The notes: generated by a model not told the origin, from the sequence alone. DNA of 64,000 nucleotides from Trabulsiella odontotermitis (GCF_001297775.1 NZ_LIFX01000001.1:310001-374000), one strand, 5' to 3'. Shown: positions 40,505 to 58,165, counted from the first letter of the stretch. Numbers and translations are program-made.

Positions 40505-41842
40505 TTAGTGCGCGTCGATAAACACAATCTTCAGCACAAACAGCAGCGCGACGACAATGACGCACGGGCTGAGATCGCGGAAACGACCAGTACCGATTTT
40601 CATCACACAGTAGGAGATAAAGCCCAGCGCAATCCCTTCAGTGATGGAGAAGCTGAACGGCATCATCACTGCGGTAATAAACGCCGGTACCGCCTCGGTA
40701 AGGTCATCCCACTTCACGCGCGACAGACTTGAGGTCATCAGCACGCCGACGTAAATCAGCGCGCCTGCGGCGGCGTATGGCGGCACCATGCCCGCCAGCG
40801 GAGACAGGAAAATCACCAGCAGGAACAGCAAACCAACAATCACCGCGGTCAGACCGGTACGGCCGCCTACGGAAACGCCGGAAGAGGATTCGATATACGC
40901 GGTGACCGATGAGGTGCCGATGAACGACCCGGCGACAGACGAGATACTGTCAACGTACAGCGCCTGCTTCATGCGCGGGAATTTACCGTTTTCATCAGTC
41001 AGACCGGCTTTATCGGTCACGCCAATCAGCGTTCCTGACGAGTCAAACAGGTTAACCAGCATGAACGAGAAGATCACGCCAGCCAGGCCAATGTTCAGCG
41101 AACCCGCGAGATCTACATGACCCAGCACAGTGGTGACACTCGGCGGCGCGGAGACGATACCGTTGTAATGCACATCGCCCAGCAACCAGCCCAGTAGCGT
41201 GGTGACCACGATAGACACCAGCACCGCCGCATGAATGTTGCGGGAAGCCAGAATCGCGATGATAAAGAAGCCCAGCACGCCAAGCAGAACGTTATGCGAT
41301 GTCAGGTTGCCAATGGTGACCAGCGTTTCGCTGTTGGCGACAATCACCCCGGCGTTTTTCAGCCCCATCATACCGATGAACAGGCCAATACCGCTGGTGA
41401 TGCCAACGCGCAGGCTGACGGGGATATTAGCGATCATCCAGTAGCGGATGCGGAAAATGGTCAGCAACAGCAGACCTACCGCACCCCAGAAAATCGCGCC
41501 CATCCCGACCTGCCACGGCAGACCCATCGCGCCAACAACGACAAACGCGAAGAAAGCGTTCAGCCCCATCGCAGGCGCCAGCGCGACCGGCAGATTGGCA
41601 AACAGGCCCATCAGGATGCTGCCGAAGGCAGCGATAAGACAAGTAGTCACAAACACGGCGCTGGTGTCCATTCCCGCGGCGCCAAGAATTTGCGGGTTAA
41701 CAAAAACGATATAAACCATCGTCAGGAAAGTGGTAAAGCCGGCGATGACTTCGGTGCGTGCCGATGTCCCGTGTTCGCGCAGTTTGAACACGCGCTCAAG
41801 CAGTCCCTGACCAGAGGCCTGGGTAGTGTGTTGTTGACTCAT
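40505..41842 (-). CDS. adeP: High-affinity adenine permease AdeP
   Basis: A 445-residue purine transporter of the NCS2/AzgA-like family with about 12-14 helices, homologous to E. coli AdeP (YieG), which imports adenine with protons. Conserved features are PAMGLNAFFAFVVV near residue 90 and NLFDSSGTLIGVTDKAGL in the middle, typical of the AzgA branch. A PurR-like box lies about 100 bases upstream. Confidence 0.95.
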   Translation of the reverse strand: MSQQHTTQASGQGLLERVFKLREHGTSARTEVIAGFTTFLTMVYIVFVNPQILGAAGMDTSAVFVTTCLIAAFGSILMGLFANLPVALAPAMGLNAFFAFVVVGAMGLPWQVGMGAIFWGAVGLLLLTIFRIRYWMIANIPVSLRVGITSGIGLFIGMMGLKNAGVIVANSETLVTIGNLTSHNVLLGVLGFFIIAILASRNIHAAVLVSIVVTTLLGWLLGDVHYNGIVSAPPSVTTVLGHVDLAGSLNIGLAGVIFSFMLVNLFDSSGTLIGVTDKAGLTDENGKFPRMKQALYVDSISSVAGSFIGTSSVTAYIESSSGVSVGGRTGLTAVIVGLLFLLVIFLSPLAGMVPPYAAAGALIYVGVLMTSSLSRVKWDDLTEAVPAFITAVMMPFSFSITEGIALGFISYCVMKIGTGRFRDLSPCVIVVALLFVLKIVFIDAH

Positions 41843-41943
41843 CTTCTGGTTCCGAGCAAAGGAGGGAAAATTCGTCGCTATCCTACCCCAAAATGCGACA
41901 ATAGGGTGGATTAACTCGCACTTTTTTTATTGGTTTTTCTTAT

Positions 41944-41959
41944 ACGGCAACGATTGCGT
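41944..41959. promoter_or_regulatory. PurR-like operator between adeP and yieH
   Basis: ACGGCAACGATTGCGT matches the PurR consensus ACGCAAACGTTTGCGT at 13 of 16 positions. It lies in the divergent gap, 102 bases before adeP and 51 before yieH, and would put adenine uptake under purine repression. Confidence 0.6.
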
Positions 41960-42009
41960 TGCGCAATTTTCATCAGGTAAACGATAAACTTGTTATAACA
42001 GGAAACGGC

Positions 42010-42675
42010 ATGACCAACATTGAAGCGGTATTTTTCGACTGTGATGGTACGCTGGTCGACAGTGAAGTGATTTGTTCCCGCGCCTATGTCTATATGTTCC
42101 AGCAGATGGGCATTACCCTTGATCTCGAAGAAGTTTTTAAACGCTTTAAGGGCGTAAAACTTTACGAAATCATCGATACGATCAACGCCGAGCACGGGGT
42201 GAATCTGCAAAAAGCGGATTTAGAACCGCTCTACCGCGCCGAGGTCGCACGCCTGTTCGACAGCGAACTGGACGTCATAGCTGGGGCAAATGCGTTGCTG
42301 GATGCGGTTACCGTTCCAATGTGTGTCGTGTCTAATGGCCCGGTCAGTAAAATGCAGCATTCGCTGGGAAAAACCGGCATGCTGCACCATTTCCCGGAAA
42401 AACTGTTCAGCGGTTACGATATCCAGCGCTGGAAGCCCGATCCGGCGCTGATGTTCCATGCGGCAAAGGCGATGAACGTGAACCCGGAAAACTGCATTCT
42501 GGTGGATGATTCCAGCGCAGGCGCGCAATCCGGCGTCGCGGCAGGGATGGAGGTGTTTTACTTCTGCGCCGACCCGCACAACCCGCCGATTGATCACCCG
42601 AAAGTGACGACGTTCAGCGCGTTATCGGAACTGCCCGCGCTGTGGAAAGCGCGCGGCTGGCATGTGACACGCTGA
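42010..42675 (+). CDS. yieH: 6-Phosphogluconate phosphatase YieH
   Basis: A 221-residue HAD phosphatase of the beta-phosphoglucomutase-like group. The nucleophile motif is FFDCDGTLVDSE with Asp10 and Asp12; motif III is KPDPALM and motif IV VDDSSAGAQSG. E. coli YieH acts on 6-phosphogluconate. The ATG at 42010 gives the E. coli length and follows AGGAAAC; an earlier in-frame start lacks this. Confidence 0.93.
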   Translation: MTNIEAVFFDCDGTLVDSEVICSRAYVYMFQQMGITLDLEEVFKRFKGVKLYEIIDTINAEHGVNLQKADLEPLYRAEVARLFDSELDVIAGANALLDAVTVPMCVVSNGPVSKMQHSLGKTGMLHHFPEKLFSGYDIQRWKPDPALMFHAAKAMNVNPENCILVDDSSAGAQSGVAAGMEVFYFCADPHNPPIDHPKVTTFSALSELPALWKARGWHVTR

Positions 42676-42684
42676 CAAAACAAA

Positions 42685-42711
42685 GCCGGATGGCGCTAAC
42701 GCTTATCCGGC
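42685..42711. repeat. REP element after yieH
   Basis: GCCGGATGGCG and CGCTTATCCGGC with a TAA-type centre, followed by CTACAAA. This is the commonest REP form in Enterobacteriaceae. Confidence 0.9.
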
Positions 42712-42728
42712 CTACAAAGCTTTCACTG

Positions 42729-42754
42729 GCCCGGTAAGCGCAGCGCCACCGGGC
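42729..42754. repeat. REP element, inverted partner
   Basis: GCCCGGTAAGCG and CGCCACCGGGC face the repeat at 42685-42711, making a BIME-like pair between the convergent yieH and phoU genes. Confidence 0.88.
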
Positions 42755-42767
42755 ATTTTACAGTGCA

Positions 42768-43493
42768 TCACTCTTTCGGATCTTTACCCGCCAGCAGCTT
42801 GTCCAGCTCATCGCCGCCCACGTGACGGAAATCCTGCCCTTTCACGAAATAGAAAATGTATTCGCAAATGTTCTGGCAACGGTCACCGATACGTTCGATG
42901 GAGCGTGCACAAAACAGCGCCGTCAGAACGCTTGGGATGGTGCGGGAATCTTCCATCATGTAGGTCATCAGCTGACGCACAATGCCTTCGTATTCCTGAT
43001 CCACTTTCTTGTCTTCGCGATAGATACGAACGGCTTCGTCGATATCCATGCGCGCAAAGGCATCCAGCACATCATGCAGCATCTGCACCGTGTGGCGACC
43101 CAGCGATTCCAGGCTCACCAGCAGCGGCTGGTGCTGTTGCGTGAATTTTTCCAGTGCAGTACGGCAAATTTTATCCGCCACGTCACCAATACGCTCCAGT
43201 TCAGCAATCGTTTTAATGATCGCCATCACCAGACGCAAGTCGCTGGCCGTTGGCTGACGCTTGGCGATAATCCGTACGCAGGCTTCATCGATGGCGACTT
43301 CCATCATATTGACCTGCTTGTCACCGTCGATAACGCGCTTCGCCAGCTCCGGATCCTGATTATGCATCGCCGTAATCGCGTCGGAGAGCTGTTGCTCCAC
43401 CAGCCCCCCCATGGTCATTACCTGGGTGCGGATATGCTCCAGTTCTGCGTTGAACTGGCCGGAAATATGTTTGTTGAGATTAAGGTTGTCCAT
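42768..43493 (-). CDS. phoU: Phosphate signalling protein PhoU
   Basis: A 241-residue protein of two three-helix bundles with metal-binding E/DxxxD motifs ([24 protein letters not shown]). It links the Pst transporter to the PhoR kinase and keeps the Pho regulon off when phosphate is plentiful. The ATG at 43493 follows GGAG and gives the E. coli length. It is last in pstSCAB-phoU, 13 bases after pstB. Confidence 0.97.
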   Translation of the reverse strand: MDNLNLNKHISGQFNAELEHIRTQVMTMGGLVEQQLSDAITAMHNQDPELAKRVIDGDKQVNMMEVAIDEACVRIIAKRQPTASDLRLVMAIIKTIAELERIGDVADKICRTALEKFTQQHQPLLVSLESLGRHTVQMLHDVLDAFARMDIDEAVRIYREDKKVDQEYEGIVRQLMTYMMEDSRTIPSVLTALFCARSIERIGDRCQNICEYIFYFVKGQDFRHVGGDELDKLLAGKDPKE

Positions 43494-43506
43494 CGCTAAC
43501 TCCAAA

Positions 43507-46181
<2,675 letters not shown>

Positions 46182-46260
46182 TTACTCTTCAGTTATTTAC
46201 ATCTTACGAAACAGGCGATGAGCACCTGCGCTCACCGCCATCTTCGTCAAAAAGATCCTG

Positions 46261-47301
46261 TTAGTACAGCGCTTTACCGCTGCTGTCTTTTACGTTGGTC
46301 TTCCATGCGGCACGAACCTGCTCAACCACGCTGTCCGGCAGGGTTGCATAATCCAGTGCATTGGCTTCTTTTCCACCGTTCTTGTACGCCCAGTCGAAGA
46401 ATTTCAGCACTTCAGCGCCCTGCTCAGCATTTTTCTGCTCTTTGTGCACCAGGATGAACGTAGTGGAGGTGATTGGCCACACGTCCGCTCCTTTCTGGTT
46501 GGTCAGGTCCTGAGCGAAAGACTTGCTCCAGTCGATGCCTTTAGCGGCATTAGAGAAGCTTTCTTCAGTCGGGCTGACATCCGCGCCATCAGCAGATTTC
46601 AGTTTGGTATAGGTCAGGTTGTTCTGCTTAGCGTAAGCATATTCAACATAACCGATAGAGCCCGGCAGACGCTGTACGAAGGCGGCGATGCCGTCGTTGC
46701 CTTTACCGCCCAGACCTGTCGGCCAGTTAACCGTTGAGCCAGCACCGACTTTGGATTTCCACTCTTCGTTAACTTTCGCCAGGTAGCTGGTGAAAACGAA
46801 AGAGGTACCGGAACCATCAGCACGACGAACGACTGCGATATTCTGAGAAGGCAGTTTTTTGCCCGGGTTCAGCTTAGCAATCGCTTCGTCATCCCATTTT
46901 TTGATATTGCCGAGGTAGATATCCCCCAGGGTTTTACCGTCAAGCACCAGCTCGCCAGATTTGAAGCCAGGCAGATTTACTGCCAGCACCACGCCGCCGA
47001 TCACGGTCGGGAACTGGAACAGCCCTTCCTGCTGTAATTTGTCATCCTTCAGCGGAGCGTCAGACGCACCGAAGTCAACGGTGTTTGCTGAAATTTGCTT
47101 AACGCCACCGGAGGAGCCGATACCCTGATAGTTGATTTTGTTACCCGTTTCTTTCTGGTAGGTATCAGCCCACTTGGCATACACCGGCGCAGGGAATGTT
47201 GCACCAGCGCCAGTCAGGCTTGCAGCTGCTCCAGCCGCGAAAGCGCTCATCGATAAGGTCGCGGCGACAACAGTTGCGACAGTGGTACGCATAACTTTCA
47301 T
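46261..47301 (-). CDS. pstS: Periplasmic phosphate-binding protein PstS
   Basis: A 346-residue binding protein with a Sec signal peptide of about 25 residues ([20 protein letters not shown], Ala-rich cleavage region). Phosphate ligands are in [18 protein letters not shown] and [12 protein letters not shown]. It delivers phosphate to PstCAB. GGAGA precedes the ATG, and Pho boxes lie upstream. Confidence 0.97.
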   Translation of the reverse strand: MKVMRTTVATVVAATLSMSAFAAGAAASLTGAGATFPAPVYAKWADTYQKETGNKINYQGIGSSGGVKQISANTVDFGASDAPLKDDKLQQEGLFQFPTVIGGVVLAVNLPGFKSGELVLDGKTLGDIYLGNIKKWDDEAIAKLNPGKKLPSQNIAVVRRADGSGTSFVFTSYLAKVNEEWKSKVGAGSTVNWPTGLGGKGNDGIAAFVQRLPGSIGYVEYAYAKQNNLTYTKLKSADGADVSPTEESFSNAAKGIDWSKSFAQDLTNQKGADVWPITSTTFILVHKEQKNAEQGAEVLKFFDWAYKNGGKEANALDYATLPDSVVEQVRAAWKTNVKDSSGKALY

Positions 47302-47368
47302 AATGTCTCCTGCAAGATTTGTGTAAATCGTTGTTTAAGTGGCTACGATGAGCAAAATAGGACAAAGA

Positions 47369-47409
47369 GGTGACAGTTATATGTACGGTTTATGACAGTT
47401 TGATGACAG
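47369..47409 (-). promoter_or_regulatory. Pho boxes of the pst promoter
   Basis: On the minus strand CTGTCATCAAACTGTCATAA (two CTGTCAT units 11 bases apart) is followed by a further CTGTCACC unit. These are PhoB-binding repeats, about 70-110 bases before pstS, and indicate induction on phosphate starvation. Confidence 0.88.
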
Positions 47410-47528
47410 TGAAAAATTTCGTTTAGCGATAGATTAAAAATAGTTATTTTTCATATCGATAGCCGCCATTATGACCGCAATATGTCAGAAAGATTTTATT
47501 TCTGTGACACTGAAAAAGGTAGCTGAAG

Positions 47529-47543
47529 ATGACAAATTGTCAT
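47529..47543. repeat. 15-base palindrome between pstS and glmS
   Basis: ATGACAA-A-TTGTCAT is a perfect palindrome around one central base, upstream of the pst promoter and just beyond the glmS terminator. It is a possible protein-binding site; no family fits clearly. Confidence 0.4.
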
Positions 47544-47555
47544 AAAGGAAAGGCG

Positions 47556-47590
47556 GAAAAACGCCCCATTTATTGATATGGGGCGTTGTT
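47556..47590 (-). terminator. glmS terminator
   Basis: ACGCCCCAT and ATGGGGCGT form a nine-pair stem, followed on the minus strand by a T run, immediately after the glmS stop. Confidence 0.9.
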
Positions 47591-47593
47591 TTA

Positions 47594-49423
47594 TTACTCA
47601 ACCGTGACTGATTTCGCCAGGTTACGCGGCTGGTCAACGTCGGTGCCTTTAATTAGCGCGACGTGATACGCCAACAGTTGCAGCGGCACGGTGTAGAAGA
47701 TCGGTGCAATCACTTCTTCCACGTGCGGCATCTCAATGATGTGCATGTTGTCGCTGCTGGTGAAACCGGCATCGCGATCGGCGAAGACGTACAGATGACC
47801 GCCACGCGCACGCACTTCTTCGATGTTGGATTTCAGTTTTTCCAGCAGTTCGTTGTTAGGCGCCACAACGATAACCGGCATGTCGGCGTCGATCAGTGCC
47901 AGCGGACCGTGCTTGAGTTCGCCTGCGGCATACGCTTCCGCGTGGATATACGAGATCTCTTTCAGCTTCAGCGCGCCTTCCAGCGCGATTGGATACTGAT
48001 CGCCACGGCCGAGGAACAGCGCGTGGTGCTTGTCAGAGAAATCTTCCGCCAGCGCTTCAATACGCTTGTCCTGCGACAGCATCTGTTCGATGCGGCTCGG
48101 CAGCGCCTGCAGACCATGAACGATGTCATGCTCAACGGCGGCATCCAGACCTTTCAGACGCGCCAGTTTCGCCACCAGCATCAGCAGAACCGTTAGCTGC
48201 GTGGTAAACGCTTTGGTGGAAGCCACGCCGATTTCGGTGCCTGCTTTGGTCATCAGCGCCAGATCGGATTCACGCACCAGCGAGGAGCCCGGCACGTTAC
48301 AGATAGCCAGAGAGCCCAGATAACCCAGCTCTTTCGACAACCGCAGCGCTGCCAGCGTATCCGCCGTTTCGCCGGATTGCGACAGGGTGATCATCAGACT
48401 GTTGCGGCGCACCGCGGATTTGCGATAGCGGAATTCAGAGGCGATTTCCACGTCGCACGGCACGCCAGCCAGCGATTCAAACCAGTAACGGGAAACCATC
48501 CCGGAGTTGTACGACGTACCACAGGCGACAATCTGGATATGCTCGACCTGAGCCAGCATCTCGTTGGCGTTCGCGCCCAGTTCGCTTAAATCAACTTCAC
48601 CATGGCTGATGCGGCCAGTCAGGGTGTTTTTGATGGCGTTCGGCTGTTCGTAGATCTCTTTCTGCATGTAGTGACGGTAGATGCCTTTGTCACCAGCGTC
48701 ATACTGCAGGTTAGATTCGATGTCCGGGCGTTTAACCTGTGCGCCAGACTTGTCGAAGATGGTGATAGCGCGACGTGTAACCTCAGCAATATCGCCTTCT
48801 TCGAGGAAGATAAAGCGACGGGTCACCGGCAGCAGCGCCAGCTGGTCAGACGCAATAAAGTTTTCCCCCATGCCCAGACCAATCACCAGCGGGCTTCCCG
48901 AACGCGCTGCCAGCAGCGTGCCCGGATCACGGGTATCCATGATCACCGTACCGTAAGCACCACGCAGCTGCGGGATAGCGCGCAGCACGGCTTCACGCAA
49001 CGTACCGCCCTGCTCAAGCTCCCAGTGAACGAGGTGAGCAATCACTTCGGTGTCAGTCTCGGAGGCAAAGACGTAGCCACGGGACTGCAGCAACTCGCGC
49101 AGCGGCTCGTGGTTTTCGATGATGCCGTTATGCACCACAACGATGTGTTCAGAAACATGCGGGTGCGCGTTTCCTTCCGACGGTTCGCCATGGGTTGCCC
49201 AGCGGGTGTGAGCAATACCTGTGCCGCCATGCAGCGGATGTTCTTCCGCCGCCTGGCTCAGCATCTGGACTTTACCGAGGCGGCGCAGGCGGGTCATATT
49301 CCCTTCTGCGTCAACGACGGCCAGACCGGCAGAGTCATAACCGCGGTATTCCAGACGACGTAATCCTTCGAGAAGGATTTCAGCAATATCACGCTGCGCA
49401 ACTGCGCCAACAATTCCACACAT
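47594..49423 (-). CDS. glmS: Glucosamine-6-phosphate synthase GlmS
   Basis: A 609-residue glutamine-dependent aminotransferase making glucosamine 6-phosphate, the first step to cell-wall amino sugars. The amidotransferase half begins at Cys2 (MCGIVGA), which becomes the N-terminal nucleophile; two SIS sugar-isomerase domains follow ([30 protein letters not shown]), ending LAKSVTVE. It lies 193 bases after glmU. In E. coli the glmS message is activated by the sRNA GlmZ. Confidence 0.98.
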   Translation of the reverse strand: MCGIVGAVAQRDIAEILLEGLRRLEYRGYDSAGLAVVDAEGNMTRLRRLGKVQMLSQAAEEHPLHGGTGIAHTRWATHGEPSEGNAHPHVSEHIVVVHNGIIENHEPLRELLQSRGYVFASETDTEVIAHLVHWELEQGGTLREAVLRAIPQLRGAYGTVIMDTRDPGTLLAARSGSPLVIGLGMGENFIASDQLALLPVTRRFIFLEEGDIAEVTRRAITIFDKSGAQVKRPDIESNLQYDAGDKGIYRHYMQKEIYEQPNAIKNTLTGRISHGEVDLSELGANANEMLAQVEHIQIVACGTSYNSGMVSRYWFESLAGVPCDVEIASEFRYRKSAVRRNSLMITLSQSGETADTLAALRLSKELGYLGSLAICNVPGSSLVRESDLALMTKAGTEIGVASTKAFTTQLTVLLMLVAKLARLKGLDAAVEHDIVHGLQALPSRIEQMLSQDKRIEALAEDFSDKHHALFLGRGDQYPIALEGALKLKEISYIHAEAYAAGELKHGPLALIDADMPVIVVAPNNELLEKLKSNIEEVRARGGHLYVFADRDAGFTSSDNMHIIEMPHVEEVIAPIFYTVPLQLLAYHVALIKGTDVDQPRNLAKSVTVE

Positions 49424-49576
49424 AATGTTTTATTCCGAATTTAGGCATTACGCCTGCGTTGTCGCTGACCTGTTATTGCCCGTTTCCCGGGCGCCCCGAG
49501 CCTTGTAGAGAGTGGGGTTATATTTATGGGTACTGCCATTGGGGTGGGAAATTATGTTATTTCCTCACCCCTGTCT

Positions 49577-49603
49577 GCCGGATGGCGCTGACGCTTATCC
49601 GGC
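49577..49603. repeat. REP element between glmU and glmS
   Basis: GCCGGATGGCG, a CTGA centre, CGCTTATCCGGC and CTACAAA: the same REP form as at 42685-42711, placed just after the glmU stop. Confidence 0.9.
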
Positions 49604-49616
49604 CTACAAAACCGTA

Positions 49617-50987
49617 TTACTTCTTCTTCACCGGACGCTTCCAGCCCTGTTTGTGGACCTGCGGCACGCGGCTAAGCACTAATTCGTTGTCGTAGACATC
49701 GCGGGTCACGGTGGTTCCGGCTGCAATGGTGACGCCTTTTCCAATGGTCACAGGTGCCACCAGTTGCGTATCGGAGCCGACAAACACATCATCACCAATG
49801 ATGGTTTTGAATTTGTTCGCGCCATCGTAGTTACAGGTGATGGTGCCCGCGCCGATATTCACGTTGTCGCCAATTTCCGCATCGCCGAGATAGCTCAGGT
49901 GACCGGCTTTTGAGCCTTTACCCAACCGCGCTTTTTTCATCTCGACAAAGTTACCCACGTGCGCGCCTTCCAGCAGCTCAGCACCCGGGCGCAGACGTGC
50001 GAACGGGCCAATGGTGCAGGCGGCTTCAAGGTGCGAATCTTCAACCACGCTGTAAGGGCTGATTTCGCAGTCGTCGCCGATCACGCTGTTTTTGATGACA
50101 CAGCCAGTGCCGATTTTAACGCGATGACCCAACGTGACCTGGCCTTCCAGGATAACGTTAGTATCAATTTCCACATCTCGCCCGTGAATCAGCTCGCCGC
50201 GTAAATCGAAACGCGCCGGATCACGCAGCATGACGCCCGCCAGCAGCAGTTTTTCGGCCTGCTCGGACTGATAAATACGCTCAAGACGGGAAAGCTGGAG
50301 GCGATTGTTCACGCCGTCCGTTTCGCTGATGCGCGCCGGATGCACGGCGACAATCTCATGCCCTTCAGCATGCGCCATGGCGATGATATCGGTGATGTAA
50401 TATTCACCCTGCGCGTTGTTGTTGTTGAGCTTCGACAGCCAGCGCTTCAGATCCGCACCACCAGCAATCAGGATACCGGTATTGATTTCCTGAATCTGAC
50501 GCTGCGCGTCGCTGGCATCTTTATGCTCAACAATGCCCGTCACTTTGCCGTTTTCACGCGTGATACGGCCGTAGCCGCTGGGATCATCAAGCTTAACCGT
50601 CAACAAACCAATGCCGCCCTGCGGTTTTGCTTCACGCAGACGCTGAAGGGTATCGACGGAAATCAGCGGTACATCGCCGTAAAGCATCAGGATGTCTTCG
50701 TCATCGGCAAAGAACGGCGCGGCCTGCTGCATCGCATGCCCGGTGCCCAGCTGTTCCGCCTGCAACACCCAGTTCAGGTTATCTTCTTTCAGCGCTTGCT
50801 TAAGGAGATCTCCGCCGTGACCATAGACCAGATGCACCTGGCTGGCACCTAATTCATTAGCAGCATCAATGACATGCTGCACCATTGGCTTCCCGGCCAA
50901 CGTGTGCAGCACTTTCGGAAGCTCGGAATACATGCGGGTTCCTTTGCCTGCGGCAAGGATCACCACGCTCATCGCACTGTTTGACAT
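49617..50987 (-). CDS. glmU: Bifunctional GlmU acetyltransferase/uridyltransferase
   Basis: A 456-residue enzyme that acetylates glucosamine 1-phosphate and joins it to UTP, giving UDP-GlcNAc. The N-terminal pyrophosphorylase has LAAGKGTRM (near 11-19) and GDVPLI; the C-terminal left-handed beta helix shows repeated hexapeptides ([21 protein letters not shown]). The ATG at 50987 follows AGGA and gives the E. coli length. Co-transcribed with glmS. Confidence 0.97.
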   Translation of the reverse strand: MSNSAMSVVILAAGKGTRMYSELPKVLHTLAGKPMVQHVIDAANELGASQVHLVYGHGGDLLKQALKEDNLNWVLQAEQLGTGHAMQQAAPFFADDEDILMLYGDVPLISVDTLQRLREAKPQGGIGLLTVKLDDPSGYGRITRENGKVTGIVEHKDASDAQRQIQEINTGILIAGGADLKRWLSKLNNNNAQGEYYITDIIAMAHAEGHEIVAVHPARISETDGVNNRLQLSRLERIYQSEQAEKLLLAGVMLRDPARFDLRGELIHGRDVEIDTNVILEGQVTLGHRVKIGTGCVIKNSVIGDDCEISPYSVVEDSHLEAACTIGPFARLRPGAELLEGAHVGNFVEMKKARLGKGSKAGHLSYLGDAEIGDNVNIGAGTITCNYDGANKFKTIIGDDVFVGSDTQLVAPVTIGKGVTIAAGTTVTRDVYDNELVLSRVPQVHKQGWKRPVKKK

Positions 50988-51227
50988 ACGCATCCTGACA
51001 GTAATTTGAGTGGGAAGTAAAACCCTTTGGCGTTGAAATTTCTACATATTTTGCATCATGAAATGGGATGCAGAGAAAACGCGCAACACCCGGGTGTAAA
51101 ACCAGTTTATGACGCCATTTTCAGCGATCGTACGCGGTTTTGTCTCGAAAAAAATCCCCGTAATCTGAAGATTAGCGCTTATGCTGCTGCTTTCACTGTT
51201 TTTTTGACGCCTGAATAAAGCAGGCAT

Positions 51228-51263
51228 AAAAAAAGCCAGCCTGGAAACCAGACTGGCTTTTGA
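51228..51263 (-). terminator. atp operon terminator
   Basis: AAAAGCCAGTCTGG, a short loop, CCAGGCTGGCTTTTTTT on the minus strand directly after atpC: a strong intrinsic terminator separating atp from glmUS. Confidence 0.93.
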
Positions 51264-51279
51264 GACATTCAAGCCGGTG

Positions 51280-51699
51280 TCACATCGCTTTTTTGGTCAA
51301 CTCGATAACGCGCAGTTTGGCGATCGCTTTGGCCAGTTCCGCAGACGCCTGAGCGTAATCCACGTCGCCGTGCGAGCTCTTAATGTGCTCTTCAGCCTTA
51401 CGCTTCGATTCCATGGCTCTCGCTTCATCGAGATCCTGGCCACGAATCGCAGTATCAGCCAGAACGGTCACGGTGCCAGGCTGCACTTCAAGAATGCCGC
51501 CGGACAGATAGATAAACTCTTCATGACCGTGCTGTTTAACGATGCGGATCATACCAGGCTTAATGGCGGTGAGCAGCGGGGCGTGACCCGGGTAAATACC
51601 CAGTTCACCTTCGCTACCCGTTACCTGGATTTTCTCGACCAGCCCAGAGAACATTTTTGACTCTGCGCTGACGACGTCCAGGTGGTAAGTCATTGCCAT
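51280..51699 (-). CDS. atpC: ATP synthase epsilon subunit
   Basis: A 139-residue subunit of the F1 stalk: an N-terminal beta sandwich (1-86, with [19 protein letters not shown]) and a C-terminal pair of helices that can insert into F1 and inhibit ATP hydrolysis. Last gene of atpIBEFHAGDC. Confidence 0.97.
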   Translation of the reverse strand: MAMTYHLDVVSAESKMFSGLVEKIQVTGSEGELGIYPGHAPLLTAIKPGMIRIVKQHGHEEFIYLSGGILEVQPGTVTVLADTAIRGQDLDEARAMESKRKAEEHIKSSHGDVDYAQASAELAKAIAKLRVIELTKKAM

Positions 51700-51719
51700 A
51701 TCACCCTCCGATTAAGGCG

Positions 51720-53992
<2,273 letters not shown>

Positions 53993-54042
53993 GAGCTTCT
54001 CCTCAATGCCTTGCGGCCTGCCCTAAGACAAGCCGCCGGACG

Positions 54043-55584
54043 TTACCAGGTCTGGGTTGCTTTGAAGGAATCGAGGATGCCTTTCAGCTTGCCTTCGATT
54101 TCGTCGTTATAGCCACCGGACTGGTTGATCTCTTGCATCAGCGGAGCGTGATCACGGTCGACGTAAGCCAGCAGAGCGGCTTCGAAGCTACCGATTTTCG
54201 CCAGTTCCACATCTTCGAGGTAACCGCGTTCAGCTGCGAACAGCACCACACCCTGTTGAGCAACAGACATAGGGGCATACTGTTTCTGTTTCAGCAGCTC
54301 GGTCACTTTCTGACCGTGGCTCAGCTGTTTACGGGTTGCTTCATCCAGATCGGATGCAAACTGAGAGAACGCTGCCAGTTCACGATACTGCGCCAGCGCG
54401 GTACGGATACCACCGGACAGTTTCTTGATGATCTTGGTCTGCGCTGCACCACCCACACGGGATACGGAGATACCCGGGTTAACCGCTGGACGAATACCGG
54501 AGTTAAACAGGTTAGTTTCGAGGAAGATCTGACCATCGGTAATGGAGATTACGTTGGTCGGAACGAACGCAGAAACGTCACCCGCCTGAGTTTCGATAAT
54601 CGGCAGCGCGGTCAGGGAGCCGGTTTTACCTTTCACTTCACCTTTGGTGAAGTTCTCAACGTATTCCGCGTTAACGCGGGATGCGCGCTCCAGCAGACGG
54701 GAGTGGAGGTAAAATACGTCGCCCGGGAATGCTTCACGTCCTGGCGGACGACGGAGCAGCAGGGAAACCTGACGGTAAGCAACAGCCTGTTTAGACAGAT
54801 CATCGTAAACGATCAGCGCATCTTCACCGCGGTCACGGAAGTATTCGCCCATGGCGCAACCGGCGTATGGCGCCAGGTATTGCAGTGCGGCGGATTCAGA
54901 CGCGGTCGCCACCACAACGATGGTGTTGGACAGTGCGCCGTGCTCTTCCAGTTTACGAACCACGTTAGAAATGGTGGACGCTTTCTGGCCGATAGCCACG
55001 TACACACATTTGATGCCGGAGTCACGCTGGTTGATGATGGCGTCGATAGCCATCGCGGTTTTACCGGTCTGACGGTCACCGATGATCAATTCACGCTGAC
55101 CACGACCGATTGGGATCATGGCGTCAACGGATTTATAACCGGTCTGTACCGGCTGATCGACGGACTGACGGTCGATAACGCCCGGGGCGATAACTTCGAT
55201 TGGTGAGAAGCCATCGTGCTCAACCGGACCTTTACCGTCGATTGGCGCGCCCAGGGTGTTAACCACACGGCCCAGCAGGCCACGGCCAACCGGAACTTCC
55301 AGAATACGGCCAGTACATTTAACCTTCATGCCTTCGGCGAGGTCAGCGTACGGACCCATCACAACCGCACCTACAGAGTCACGCTCGAGGTTCAGTGCGA
55401 TAGCGTAACGGTTTCCCGGCAGGGAAATCATTTCACCCTGCATACAATCGGCCAGGCCGTGAATGCGGATAACACCGTCACTTACAGAAACAATAGTACC
55501 TTCGTTGTGAGCTTCACTCACAACATTGAACTGAGCAATGCGCTGCTTGATCAGTTCGCTGATTTCGGTGGAATTCAGTTGCAT
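54043..55584 (-). CDS. atpA: ATP synthase alpha subunit
   Basis: A 513-residue non-catalytic nucleotide-binding subunit of F1. The P-loop is GDRQTGKT (169-176); the arginine finger that reaches the beta site is in the conserved [10 protein letters not shown] region near 376. Length equals E. coli; starts 12 bases after atpH. Confidence 0.98.
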   Translation of the reverse strand: MQLNSTEISELIKQRIAQFNVVSEAHNEGTIVSVSDGVIRIHGLADCMQGEMISLPGNRYAIALNLERDSVGAVVMGPYADLAEGMKVKCTGRILEVPVGRGLLGRVVNTLGAPIDGKGPVEHDGFSPIEVIAPGVIDRQSVDQPVQTGYKSVDAMIPIGRGQRELIIGDRQTGKTAMAIDAIINQRDSGIKCVYVAIGQKASTISNVVRKLEEHGALSNTIVVVATASESAALQYLAPYAGCAMGEYFRDRGEDALIVYDDLSKQAVAYRQVSLLLRRPPGREAFPGDVFYLHSRLLERASRVNAEYVENFTKGEVKGKTGSLTALPIIETQAGDVSAFVPTNVISITDGQIFLETNLFNSGIRPAVNPGISVSRVGGAAQTKIIKKLSGGIRTALAQYRELAAFSQFASDLDEATRKQLSHGQKVTELLKQKQYAPMSVAQQGVVLFAAERGYLEDVELAKIGSFEAALLAYVDRDHAPLMQEINQSGGYNDEIEGKLKGILDSFKATQTW

Positions 55585-55596
55585 GCTCCAGTCCCC

Positions 55597-56130
55597 TTAA
55601 GACTGCAAGACGTCTGCAAGGCGCTCAAGACGGCCGCGTACGCTGCCATCAATGACCATATCACCCGAACGGATGATAACGCCTGCCATTACAGACTTAT
55701 CGATTTTGCAATTCAGCTTAACTTTGCGTGACAGACGTTTTTCCATCGCACCGGTGATCTTTGAAAGCTGCTCTTCACTTAGCTGAGAGGCAGAAGTGAC
55801 TTCTACCTCGGCGATCGCCTCACTGGCGGCGCGCAGGTGAATAAACTGTTCAAGAACATCCGGGAGCGTGCTGATACGACCGTTTTCCGCCATCACCTGA
55901 ATCAGGTTCTGGCCGTATTCGTCCAGCTGCTCACCACACACGGCGATGAACGACTTAGCGAGCGTTTCCGGCGCCAGAGCGCCAGACAGAAGCTCTGCCA
56001 TCTGTTCGTTCTTAGTCACTTCAGCGGCAAACGCCAGCATGTCCTGCCAGCGTTGAACGCTCTGGTGTTCGACGGCAAAGTCAAAAGCTGCTTTGGCGTA
56101 GGGGCGAGCTACCGTTACAAATTCAGACAT
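55597..56130 (-). CDS. atpH: ATP synthase delta subunit
   Basis: A 177-residue peripheral stalk subunit linking the top of F1 to subunit b. The N-terminal six-helix domain ([19 protein letters not shown]) and the C-terminal [20 protein letters not shown] stretch are characteristic. It is 14 bases after atpF. Confidence 0.97.
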   Translation of the reverse strand: MSEFVTVARPYAKAAFDFAVEHQSVQRWQDMLAFAAEVTKNEQMAELLSGALAPETLAKSFIAVCGEQLDEYGQNLIQVMAENGRISTLPDVLEQFIHLRAASEAIAEVEVTSASQLSEEQLSKITGAMEKRLSRKVKLNCKIDKSVMAGVIIRSGDMVIDGSVRGRLERLADVLQS

Positions 56131-56144
56131 CAGCCCCTCCCTCC

Positions 56145-56615
56145 TTACAGTTCAGCGACAAGTTTATCCACGATGTCGCTGTTAGCAGCTTCATCCACGG
56201 AACGTTCGATGATCTTCTCGGCGCCAGCAACAGCCAGGATAGCGACCTGCTTACGCAGTTCTTCGCGAGCACGTTTACGTTCGGCTTCAATTTCAGCCTG
56301 CGCCTGTGCGACGATTTTAGTGCGTTCCTGTTCTGCTTCAGCTTTCGCTTCGTCCAGGATCTGAGCACGTCGCTTGTTAGCTTGCTCGATGATCACCTGG
56401 GACTCCGCTTTCGCTTTTTTCAGCTGGTCGGTCGCGTTGGCCTGTGCAAGGTCCAAATCTTTCTTAGCGCGTTCTGCAGAAGCAAGGCCGTCAGCAATTT
56501 CTTTTTGACGTTTTTCGATGGCAGCCATTAACGGCGGCCATACATACTTCATGCAGAACCATACAAAGAGAACAAACGCGATGGCCTGGCCGAGGATTGT
56601 TGCGTTCATGTTCAC
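56145..56615 (-). CDS. atpF: ATP synthase b subunit
   Basis: A 156-residue stator subunit: one N-terminal membrane helix (about 5-25) then a long charged right-handed coiled coil (about 30-125) rich in Ala, Glu, Lys and Arg. Two copies hold F1 against rotation. It starts with GTG at 56615, as in E. coli. Confidence 0.97.
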   Translation of the reverse strand: MNMNATILGQAIAFVLFVWFCMKYVWPPLMAAIEKRQKEIADGLASAERAKKDLDLAQANATDQLKKAKAESQVIIEQANKRRAQILDEAKAEAEQERTKIVAQAQAEIEAERKRAREELRKQVAILAVAGAEKIIERSVDEAANSDIVDKLVAEL

Positions 56616-56658
56616 AGCACAATACCTCTTAAAATTTTACGACTGTGGATTAGGGTTA

Positions 56659-56934
<276 letters not shown>

Positions 56935-56960
56935 TTAAAACGTAGTAGTGTTGTTAAAAA

Positions 56961-58165
<1,205 letters not shown>

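Noticed and set aside
54133-55206. Open frame of about 357 codons opposite atpA
   Set aside because: Antisense shadow; low-quality peptide, inside a highly conserved operon.
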